From positions 67,348,891-67,412,890 of the forward strand of contig CM054179.1 of assembly GCA_028829895.1 (NCBI GenBank): DNA of 64,000 nucleotides, read 5' to 3'. Origin of the DNA: Sinotaia quadrata. Its lineage: Eukaryota > Mollusca > Gastropoda > Architaenioglossa > Viviparidae. A model generated the notes under the pieces. It saw nothing but the letters and a program-made list of their open reading frames with translations, was not told the DNA's origin and did no database searches. The translations under genes were made by a program, and so were the position numbers. Of this stretch, positions 59,801 through 64,000 are shown one piece after another. The stretch's first letter is position 1, and each line of letters opens with the position of its first letter.

Positions 59801-62800
59801 AAGCATACCATCTCGACCTTTACGATCTGCTACTACTGTAACCCACTGGTTGATTGGTATTTGCTGGCGGCTGTGCAATACAGCTGGACCTGTAATAAAT
59901 AAAAATGATGATAATGGGTCCTGATAATCAATAAATGTATATAATATAAAACTGCTGTGAAACAAAATACATTAACATAATAAATAAATGTAAAACATAA
60001 AACAACAAAAAGTGGATAAAATAAGCAATGTTATTAAATATCAAATGAGTATTCTAATAATATATTGCAGAAAAATAAAAACATTTCGAGAAATATAGAG
60101 AAAGAAATAAAAGATTTGCTGAAGCCATTTCATATTTTATTCCAACTGTAACTATCTTAAAAGTATTTATTGAGATTGTTTATAAGATCACTTAAGATGT
60201 TTCACATTTTATTCCAGCTCTCAAAGTAAACATCGTGGAAGACTATTCAGAAGTTTTTCTTAAGTCAGTGCATATTTTATTTTAAGTGACTTAAAGTGCA
60301 TATCATAAAATGACAAGATATATCTAGATATATCTGCAGTTGTTCTTTGCTTTGAACTTCAACCATGAACTAGTTCAGCACTAATGATTAAACTTAAACC
60401 AGCTTCCCAAACTGTGCCCATGAAACGAGCAGTAGATTAAGTGACTTTCTTTTAGTGACTAATATATTCAGGGGCCTTAAAGTTCTTTCAATGGGCCTTG
60501 AGAAACATTAAAGAAATAATAATTTTTTGATCTTTCAGCAGATTAGTTAATAGTATTTATTATGACAATAAATTCAGAACATTGCTTTAATTAATGATAG
60601 TAACTTATTATTTTATGATAATTATGTTTAGTCTAGCAGAGTTACTCTCAATAATGTTTAATCTTTCCCTGCTGTTGACAAACATGTGACATCAAGAAAA
60701 TTTAATGGTAGGGATTAGGGCTGTCAATTTTTTCTAAACTGCTGCCCAGATACCCATCCAAATTTTGAACGGGTACCCGTTCGAAAATTAGCATAATCTC
60801 CATCGCAACTCACGATCTCTGCACAAAGCTACTTAACCATTAAGCATGCACTCAATTTCATACAGTAGCCAAAGGTATGCATCTAGTGACTTACTATTAA
60901 TTATGATCTTTATATGTACAATGCAAACTTTTAATATTATCAATCATTACATAAACTAAAGTAAACTAAAACTAAATAAAATGTCAACAACAATAATGTA
61001 TTTAAAAAGAGGGCATCAAATTCAATCACCCTTCGCCAATAGAATTTCACCGTGTCACTATCCAATTGCTTGGCGTCTTCCAAATATTATGTTATTATAA
61101 TTTATTGACATGTTTGTTTACTGAAGTCTTATTAACATCAATAACATGCTACACTTGTTAACGAGCACAACAATCAGAAGCGAAAAGAAAGGGTGCGAGC
61201 TATGGTGATTGGTGATCTATGTCGTAAATAATTAGATCTAGGTACAGTGGCTGTTCAGTGCATAAGCCAACTCACAGCCTGCATGATTTAGTTGGCCATC
61301 TATGGGTGGGATGTGAGTGTGACTGGAAGGGAAGTATGCTAAATCATGTATAGACATAATGGCTGCATTACCACGGGTATCCGTTCTCAATTTTACTACC
61401 CGGGTATTAGCACAACAATGGGTACCCGTTGGCACCACTAATAGGGATGATAGATAGAGGTCAATCAAAGTGCAGATAACTGCCAGATTTTGCTGAGTAT
61501 CATTTTGTTCAGTTATTTTGCTCCATCGCTTGATTCTGGTTTTGACTAGAACTCTTTATCTGAAAACTAACAATTCTCTTAAAATGAGGATTAAAAATTC
61601 TTTAAAACACTGTAAAAACCTCATGGAATGGAGTTTAAAATGCTGTAAAAGACTAAGGAATCCCTGTGAATGGTGATTAAAAATGTTTATAAACACTGTA
61701 AAAAACCTCATAGAATGTTTATAAACACTGTAAAAACCTCATAGAATGGAGTTTATAAACACTGTAAAAACCTCATAGAATGGAGTTTATAAACACTGTA
61801 AAAACCTCATAGAATGGAGTTTATAAACACTGTAAAAACCTCATAGAATGGAGTTTATAAACACTGTAAAAACCTCATGGAATGGAATTTAAAATACTGT
61901 AAAAAAACTGACAACTCTCTTTGAAAGGAGGTTAAAAATGTTTTCAAACTCTGATAACTCTCTGGGAATGGAGTTAAAAATGTTTCAAAATACTAACAAC
62001 AATCTAGATATGGAGTTTAAAATGTTTTAAACAGCAAGTACTCTCCAGAAATGGTGTTGTCACAAAACACTGACAACTCTGTAGGAATGAAGTGAAAAAT
62101 GTTATAAAACACTGACAACTATCTAGGAATGGAGTTAAAAATGTTATAAAACACTGACAACTCTAAAGGACTGGGGAGCTAAAAATGTTATCAAACAACT
62201 CTCAAGGAATGAAGTTAAAAATGTTATAAAACACTGACAACTCTAAAGGACTGGGAGTAAAAAATGTTATCAAACAACTCTCAAGGAATGAAGTTAAAAA
62301 TGCTATAAAACACTGTCAACTCTAACTCTAAGGAAATGGAGTTTAAAATGTTATCAAATCTCAGAAGTGAAGATTGCATTAAACTCTTTCAGAACCAATG
62401 ATGCATGATTAATGTTATTTAGTTTTTAAAAAAATATTTTTACCTGAACCAGTATCAAAGCGGAACTCCACAAATCCATCCTTCATGATGATAGCAATAT
62501 AGTCACCACGGCCATCATCATTCTGTGCGTTGTATAGAATAATTCCATCATCTCGGCTGCGAGGTTTGAACTTGAGTTTGATGTTTACAGACAACAGCCC
62601 AGCAGCAATGGTTGGGTATGCAATGAAAGACGTTTTGTTGAATGCTGGATCAACTACAGTCAAACCTGGAACCATATATTTCTTATTTACTTTCTGAATA
62701 CTTCACTCAGTATGTGAAGTAAATGATTGACATTAACAGGAAAAAACAGTCTTCACTTGATTAATTAAAACATTTGTATCGTTAGGCAAGGAAAAATACA

Positions 62801-63376
62801 ATGAAAATTCCATCTTTTCACTCACTCCATACATGAAAAAATTAAGAAAGAACAGTTATTCTCATTAGATATATTTTAGAGGTGGTAGCGCTGGGAAATC
62901 ATTGACATCTTAATGTATATTTGCATTATATAAAGCCACTTTTAAACAAAGTTTACATTAAACAAATTGTTTACTGGGAACAAATAATAAATATAGTTCT
63001 CAGCCAAAGAATAAAAAAAAAATATGATTCCTGTCCAAATAGTCAAAAGCACTTTCCTAAAAAGACCATTTTGCTCAAGAAGCCATTCTTTTACTACGTC
63101 TTGCCGTAATCTTACCAACTCTGCATCCCTCGCCACTGTATTCTTTTACTACGTCTTGCCATAATCTTACCAACTCTGCATCCCTCGCCACTGTATTCTT
63201 TTACTACATCTTGGCGTAATCTTACCAACTCTGCATCCCTCGCCACTGTATTCTTTTACTACATCTTGCCAAAATCTTACCAACTCTGCATCCCTCGCCA
63301 CTGTATCCTTTTGGACAGATGCACCGGTAGCCTGGTTGATCTGGTAAGTCTAAGCAGCGGCCTCTTCCACAGATAC
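29649..63376 (-). CDS. HSPG2: Perlecan (HSPG2) domain V, C-terminal 477 codons (10 exons, 5' partial)
   Basis: In minus-strand order the exons are 63376-63281, 62665-62444, 59889-59773, 42492-42365, 41622-41451, 40093-39959, 38633-38414, 34807-34724, 30982-30879 and 29803-29649 (TAA at 29649-29651). All splice sites are GT-AG and phases agree over 478 codons including stop. Perlecan is a secreted basement-membrane heparan sulfate proteoglycan. The encoded order EGF (last five Cys) - LamG - EGF - EGF - LamG - stop equals the end of vertebrate domain V (LG2-EGF3-EGF4-LG3, the endorepellin end). Diagnostic stretches are EFRFDTGSG and EFRYELGSG in the two LamG domains, GCIAE...QDC and GCISN...RPC for the LamG disulfides, and six-Cys EGF modules. 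N-glycosylation sequons occur at NKT and NLT. A 17.3-kb intron separates exons 3 and 4 of this set. Agrin was considered, but the tandem EGF pair and final RPC-x-N end fit perlecan better. Confidence 0.88.
30335..30445. repeat. About 51-bp tandem pair
   Basis: Two copies of GAGTAAATATGA.AACA.TTA followed by AATTGACAGTATGA in an HSPG2 intron. Confidence 0.65.
30585..30621. mobile_element. Isolated piggyBac-family end (TTAA-anchored)
   Basis: CTATAAATATTGCCTGGCAG then TGAAAAGGTTAA is similar to the right ends at 38290-38309 and 52470-52498. The opposite end was not found. Confidence 0.4.
30879..30982 (-). CDS. HSPG2: HSPG2 exon: LG3 segment
   Basis: 104 nt, phase 2 to 1. It encodes LNRNANLTVDNGPSVTDLSK and GPLQVLNIQSNVFFG, with a sequon NLT and the VFFGG strand. 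Confidence 0.88.
31150..31295. repeat. About 45-bp tandem repeat near an acceptor
   Basis: Three diverged units of AATTATAAAAATGACA...ACAAGTGAAGACCCAAAGGATG, about 170 bp into the intron before the HSPG2 exon at 30982 (minus sense). Confidence 0.65.
31686..32694 (+). mobile_element. LTR-like element copy, inverted relative of the one at 49072
   Basis: It starts TGTGGCAGAGTAAATTTG and ends near GCATATCACA. Long stretches match the reverse complement of 50640-51219 and 49090-49380 (for example TCTCTCAG..AGTCAGTTA and ACTCATCCA..CTGGACTGG, read on the other strand). It lacks the 525-bp unit found twice in the other copy. Target duplications are degenerate. Confidence 0.6.
32960..33095. repeat. 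About 64-bp tandem pair
   Basis: AACATGTGGCTTGATTACTT followed by AAACGTGACTAGCA occurs at about 32988 and 33050. Confidence 0.7.
33275..33545. repeat. 45-bp tandem repeat, six copies
   Basis: GAAACAGAAATGGAATTGCT then ACCCATAACCATCATATTC.ATCTA. The period is divisible by 3, giving a spurious periodic reading frame. Confidence 0.85.
33853..34045. repeat. 27-bp tandem repeat, seven copies, alternating variants
   Basis: CATCCTATTCATTGTGGATA with TTTTATA; GTGGAT and TATGGAT variants alternate, so the higher-order period is 54 bp. Both strands stay open because 27 is divisible by 3. Confidence 0.85.
34270..34705. repeat. About 33-38-bp array next to a donor
   Basis: GGAATTATAATTAGTGATAG with AGAAGAGATTGTAAAG, about eleven diverged units. 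It begins about 20 bp inside the intron from the HSPG2 donor at 34723 (minus sense). Confidence 0.8.
34724..34807 (-). CDS. HSPG2: HSPG2 exon: LG3 FRYELGSG segment
   Basis: 84 nt, phase 2 to 2. It encodes YELGSGPAILTSPVRIDDGF and PHTIFIE, continuing EFR across the junction to give FRYELGSG, nearly identical to the human LG3 turn. Confidence 0.88.
34985..35090. repeat. Short inverted repeat
   Basis: AGAGGGAGAT (about 35021) and ATCTCCCTCT (about 35062) form a 10-bp stem; it could be an old MITE end. Confidence 0.35.
35100..35740. other. Intron, nothing recognised
   Basis: A 64-codon open frame on the minus strand (35561-35367) lacks any signature I recognise. Confidence 0.4.
35770..36432. 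repeat. About 74-bp tandem repeat split by a MITE
   Basis: Units with CAAAATGTCTCCT.TTATTA, AAGACCACTCT and GTTGGCAAGTCA.ACACTAGA. The second unit is interrupted exactly at CACTAGAT by the hAT element 35855-36301. Confidence 0.75.
35855..36301. mobile_element. hAT-type MITE, 447 bp, perfect 8-bp target duplication
   Basis: Ends CAGAGGTTGGCAAA and (inverted) CAGGGATTGGCACA; flanks CACTAGAT at 35847-35854 and 36302-36309 are identical. It contains repeated AGGCCA/TAGGCC motifs and no coding frame. Confidence 0.85.
36435..36545 (+). mobile_element. LTR-family 5' fragment
   Basis: TGTGGCAGACTAAATTTGTC and ATTGTTATATAAATTGTTAA match the start of the element at 31686; truncated where the piggyBac remnant begins. 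Confidence 0.6.
36546..37573 (+). pseudogene. piggyBac (PGBD4-like) transposase remnant
   Basis: Broken frames in order encode the central and C-terminal parts of a piggyBac-type DDD transposase: YESMTGFTGHLVYLQYMSSK and SVKCGIKVWMLSDS (catalytic-Asp block), LMEDLLERELYACETIR and RKDFPQELK, RGESKILRRR...VVWQH, FDYNAHINGVDIHDQ (third-Asp block), LDFCGELATQFIAGFIAKK, and a C-terminal Cys-rich finger ending GCAQCNINLCKECHAPYHQ-stop (37571-37573). The first catalytic Asp position reads Tyr, there are several frameshifts and stops, and the N-terminal third is missing, so it is inactive. A segment of about 57 bp around the GVDIHDQ block is duplicated in tandem (37060-37175). Confidence 0.8.
37574..38309 (+). 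mobile_element. piggyBac element 3' non-coding part with TTAA end
   Basis: It ends CTATAAATAGTGGCATCAGG then GAAAGAGTTAA; the TTAA (38306-38309) is the expected target duplication. The segment 37940-38309 is homologous to 52120-52498. The left end of this element is lost. Confidence 0.75.
38414..38633 (-). CDS. HSPG2: HSPG2 exon: LG3 first half
   Basis: 220 nt, phase 1 to 2. It encodes SFEVAGDGYVEFDKSLLPHR, an RGRQRGEK basic stretch, GLVFWQGPRPEEESGDYLI and GFIEF. This is the start of the C-terminal LamG (endorepellin LG3 equivalent). Confidence 0.9.
38990..39240. repeat. About 70-bp tandem repeat of AAACAATTTACA motifs
   Basis: Two close copies of a block with ACATGATTAAACAATAAAC and CAATTTTTAACATCA, with shorter partial copies before. 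Confidence 0.75.
39959..40093 (-). CDS. HSPG2: HSPG2 exon: second EGF module
   Basis: 135 nt, phase 1 to 1. It encodes NNCETEINDCVTQMPCLNGG, then TC...GRYACSCPLGYMGRDCES: a complete six-Cys EGF with an E-x-N-D-C start resembling calcium-binding EGFs. Confidence 0.9.
40405..40525. repeat. 63-bp tandem pair
   Basis: ATTGAGAGATCTGCAATCTC followed by TGTATTATTGCCTTGGGTGA, two near-identical copies. AGAGAT...ATCTCT inside each is a short palindrome. Confidence 0.8.
40560..41035. other. Intron segment with higher G+C, unassigned
   Basis: 40610-40880 is noticeably richer in G and CpG than its flanks and may be an old insertion, but I see no ends or coding motif. Confidence 0.35.
41040..41425. repeat. 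41-bp array, nine copies, next to a donor
   Basis: GAGTAGAGATAAGAATTGTA with TCAAGAAAAATATCAAAGTGT. It begins about 30 bp inside the intron from the HSPG2 donor at 41450 (minus sense). Confidence 0.88.
41451..41622 (-). CDS. HSPG2: HSPG2 exon: LG2 C terminus and EGF module
   Basis: 172 nt, phase 0 to 1. It encodes LTMGTKEIDLLGDAIESVNI and QDC (second LamG disulfide Cys), then EGF with CDRNPCQNGGVCQDI...YKCTCPGQFTG. The sixth Cys is in the next exon. Confidence 0.9.
41955..42400. repeat. 68-bp array made from an exon end plus its donor
   Basis: In minus sense each unit reads about 34 bases of exon (…TTTGTGGGGTGTATTGCAGAG), the donor GTATTG and about 30 intron bases. Junctions occur at 42365 (functional), 42297, 42228, 42159, 42091 and 42023. 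Copies at 42297 and 42091 keep a donor identical to the real one; those at 42159 and 42023 have lost the GT; 42228 carries a TAG before it. Confidence 0.88.
42365..42492 (-). CDS. HSPG2: HSPG2 exon: LG2 end with GC motif
   Basis: 128 nt, phase 1 to 0. It encodes TTTGINIGLDLKRPLFLGGV and DGFVGCIAE, the conserved LFLGG and GC of LamG domains. Its 3' end and donor are repeated in the 68-bp array at 41955-42400. Confidence 0.9.
42575..42730. repeat. About 65-bp tandem pair with a palindrome
   Basis: GAATTCAAAGACTTAATGGG then TGCAACTTGCAC.GAGTGGG, twice. GGTGCAA-C-TTGCACC in the second copy is a perfect inverted repeat. Confidence 0.75.
42735..46230. other. Large-intron DNA, nothing recognised
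   Basis: First part of the 17.3-kb HSPG2 intron (minus sense: its 3' part). AT-rich, no exon-like segment fitting perlecan, no clear transposon. Confidence 0.4.
46235..46455. mobile_element. Candidate small inverted-repeat element, 221 bp
   Basis: ACCCCTTGAC at 46235-46244 and its reverse complement GTCAAGGGGT at 46446-46455. Next to them are TTAG and TTGA-like bases that could be decayed TTAA. Only 10 bp of ends match. Confidence 0.4.
46740..48115. other. Large-intron DNA, nothing recognised
   Basis: Unique AT-rich intron sequence. Confidence 0.4.
48125..48470. repeat. About 47-49-bp array, seven copies
   Basis: GTGTCCATTAGATGGACTTT then GGTCAGACTTTTTAATGATA. Overlapping open frames on both strands come from the period. 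Confidence 0.88.
49072..51219 (-). mobile_element. Solo LTR-like element, 2148 bp, with perfect 5-bp target duplication
   Basis: It reads TGTGATGCC...TCTGCCACA on the plus strand (TGTGGCAGA...GGCATCACA on the minus strand), flanked by GAATC at 49067-49071 and 51220-51224. Related copies lie at 31686-32694 (opposite orientation), with end fragments at 7032 and 36435. The minus strand is proposed as sense because AATAAATACTGTTGC lies at about 50645 in that sense. No coding region. Confidence 0.72.
49413..50461. repeat. 525-bp tandem duplication inside the LTR
   Basis: Copies 49413-49937 and 49938-50461 differ at about eight positions by eye (for example GGGCGCTC/GGGCACTC, CATGCAG/CATACAG). The unit is absent from the related copy at 31686. 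Confidence 0.85.
51445..51840. repeat. 44-bp array, nine copies
   Basis: CACCTGGCATGACTGCTAGA followed by GCAATCAAAACCATGTCATTTTGA; the left four copies are almost identical and the right ones diverge. Confidence 0.88.
51863..52494. mobile_element. piggyBac-family MITE, 632 bp, TTAA target sites
   Basis: TTAA at 51859-51862 and 52495-52498; ends CCCATTCCCTGATGG and (inverted) CTCTTTCCCTGAGGGCC. From 52120 on it matches the 3' non-coding part of the transposase-bearing element at 37574-38309, so that family is the likely source of mobilisation. Confidence 0.82.
52500..54390. other. Large-intron DNA, nothing recognised
   Basis: AT-rich unique sequence. Confidence 0.4.
54393..55690 (+). mobile_element. 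DNA transposon with perfect 33-bp terminal inverted repeats, 1298 bp
   Basis: 54393-54425 (GTGACCTGTCACCAC...) is the exact reverse complement of 55658-55690. Further inside, GGGGGT...ATTGAGAT is shared by both ends. The interior has higher G+C and many CpGs. It carries an acidic Ser/Asp/Glu-rich coding remnant at 54948-55308 but no catalytic domain, so it is an internally deleted, non-autonomous copy. The target duplication is unclear because the left flank is an A-run. Confidence 0.82.
54948..55308 (+). pseudogene. Acidic N-terminal leader of a transposase, frameshifted
   Basis: Frame 1 from ATG 54948 encodes ...SDYFVNEDVADGFSSESD, TDSESRDRTTKK and stops at 55142. The next frame continues at about 55110 with SGASVSVLFNDSETDSD and ends CENWSRGCKQIDTTPPEPQ-stop. 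Acidic Ser-rich leaders followed by W...PP segments are typical of piggyBac-type transposase N termini; that assignment is inference. Confidence 0.45.
55700..58980. other. Large-intron DNA, nothing recognised
   Basis: Several open frames of 60-100 codons occur (for example 56044-56349 +), but none shows a recognisable domain or splice context. Confidence 0.4.
58985..59605. mobile_element. Candidate TTAA-flanked piggyBac-like MITE
   Basis: Left TTAACCCATTGAATGCTGTG (58985) and right, inverted, TTAACCTATTTATTGCCTTC (ending 59605) agree at about two thirds of positions. A 28-bp direct duplication (GCCAAGAAAATGTTAACCCA) precedes the left end. Confidence 0.4.
59773..59889 (-). CDS. HSPG2: HSPG2 exon: LG2 middle
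   Basis: 117 nt, phase 1 to 1. It encodes GPAVLHSRQQIPINQWVTVV followed by ADRKGRDGMLIVNNEDPVNG, the beta-strands after the TGSG turn. Confidence 0.9.
59990..60710. other. Intron, weak repeats only
   Basis: Three diverged about 80-bp units around CATATTTTATTCCA (60128-60290); otherwise nothing recognised. Confidence 0.4.
60716..61440. mobile_element. hAT-type MITE, 725 bp
   Basis: Ends TAGGGCTGTCAA and (inverted) TAGTGGTGCCAA; 8-bp flanks GTAGGGAT (60708-60715) and ATAGGGAT (61441-61448) differ at one base. Subterminal GGGTACCCGTT palindromes occur at both ends. The interior is CpG-richer than its surroundings and non-coding. Confidence 0.78.
61560..62375. repeat. Compound array: 34-bp then about 40-62-bp units
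   Basis: 61640-61885 holds six copies of TTTATAAACACTGTAAAAAC with CTCATAGAATGGAG; 61890-62370 holds diverged units of GGAGTTAAAAATGTTATAAA with ACACTGACAACTCT. It begins about 70 bp inside the intron from the HSPG2 donor at 62443 (minus sense). Confidence 0.85.
62444..62665 (-). CDS. HSPG2: HSPG2 exon: LG2 first half
   Basis: 222 nt, phase 1 to 1. It encodes GLTVVDPAFNKTSFIAYP (N-glycosylation sequon NKT), then the LamG core with FKPRSRDDGIILYNAQNDD and GFVEFRFDTGSG. Confidence 0.9.
62670..63080. other. HSPG2 intron, nothing recognised
   Basis: Unique sequence between the exon at 62665 and the donor array. Confidence 0.45.
63085..63306. repeat. 55-bp tandem repeat of an exon end plus splice donor, four copies
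   Basis: In minus sense each unit is about 26 exon bases (ATACAGTGGCGAGGGATGCA then GAGTTG), donor GTAAGATT and about 22 intron bases. Exon-end positions are 63281 (functional), 63226, 63171 and 63116, exactly 55 bp apart. Copies are nearly identical. Confidence 0.92.
63281..63376 (-). CDS. HSPG2: HSPG2 exon: EGF module (last five cysteines)
   Basis: 96 nt encoding ICGRGRCLDLPDQPGYRCIC and then PKGYSGEGCRV; the first Cys of the EGF must come from the exon beyond the window. The donor GTAAGA after 63281 is the first of four identical tandem copies; only this one joins in frame to the next exon. Confidence 0.85.
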
Positions 63377-63389
63377 CTGCAATCAAGTA

Positions 63390-64000
63390 TTAATAATTGA
63401 ACTGTAAACCTTGAATATTTGTTTTTTTTACATTAAGATTACTTCAGACAATTAACAAAAAATAGTGGGGGTTTTTTTTTTTTGCTTTTTTTTTACAAAC
63501 AACAAAAATCCTGTGTTTTGTGTAGATTGAATTGGTGAAATGAAAAAATATGTTGTACAAATATATATATGAAAAAGTGACTGGTGGGAATAAAATGTTT
63601 TGGTCTGGAATTGTGAGTCACCTTCCATTTGGTGAGAGTGCCATTAGGTAGCTAAGGTGATAAAGGTAAAACCCATACCAAAAACTTTTCATGTTTAGGT
63701 AATACTTAAACACTATTACAATGAAAGAGGGCTTTATTTATTCAAATTTTAATTTTAAGACATTTAAGTGGATGTTTACAAATCAAATAAAATTTAAACA
63801 GTTTGACATCTACCATAGGGGAGTGTAGAAGGGACTTCAGCCTCTGAATGTCATTGATTCTGGTTTACTGTTTAGTTTATTTGGCATTTAAGTATATGAA
63901 ATGGATACAAACACTTGACTGAATAGATCAGTAGGCTACTGAAAGGAAATTACAAGGACATTTTAATGAATTAAAATAGTAATAATTCCAGCCTGCCATA
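63390..64000. other. HSPG2 intron at the window edge, nothing recognised
   Basis: AT-rich intron DNA; the preceding exon of the EGF module lies outside the window. Confidence 0.4.

Noticed and set aside
1..64000. CRISPR-like reading of the regularly spaced repeats
   Set aside because: Repeats are direct tandem units without unique equal-length spacers, in introns of an animal genome, with no cas genes.

Overview
This is an AT-rich eukaryotic window (roughly 30% G+C judged by eye, not computed). It holds the 3' parts of two intron-rich, protein-coding animal genes in convergent (tail-to-tail) orientation. Every exon reported here has GT-AG splice sites, and the reading phase is consistent from exon to exon. 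The organism is a metazoan. A lophotrochozoan such as a mollusc fits the protein style, intron sizes and repeat content, but nothing in the sequence proves a phylum.

Gene 1 (+ strand, 2225-22164, 9 exons, 523 codons seen, 5' end off the left edge) encodes a major facilitator superfamily transporter. It aligns collinearly with the lysosomal protein MFSD8/CLN7 from about TM4 to the C terminus. It has an unusually long, Ser/acid-rich central loop and a C-terminal ExxxLL sorting-type motif. Gene 2 (- strand, 63376-29649, 10 exons, 477 codons seen, 5' end off the right edge) encodes the C terminus of perlecan (HSPG2 domain V): EGF - laminin G - EGF - EGF - laminin G - stop. About 7.5 kb of intergenic/UTR sequence separates the two stop codons.

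The rest is introns, packed with two kinds of sequence. (a) There are some thirty tandem arrays (minisatellites, period about 27-75 bp). Many start within about 100 bp of a splice site. In at least four cases the repeated unit contains the splice site itself, with some of the exon end. (b) There are transposon remnants with diagnostic ends: three hAT-type MITEs with 8-bp target duplications (110-253, 35855-36301, 60716-61440); a decayed piggyBac transposase with a TTAA end (36546-38309) and a related MITE (51863-52494); two solo-LTR-like elements with perfect 5-bp duplications (17741-19749 and 49072-51219, the latter with an inverted relative at 31686-32694); a DNA transposon with perfect 33-bp inverted ends (54393-55690); and a LINE fragment (7141-8340).

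There is no sign of bacterial or viral genes, CRISPR arrays or operons. The most unusual signal is the repeated duplication of exon/intron junctions (63.1-63.3, 42.0-42.4, 21.96-22.04 and 4.99-5.06 kb): extra copies of a splice site lie next to the functional one, and in the cases checked only one copy keeps the reading frame.
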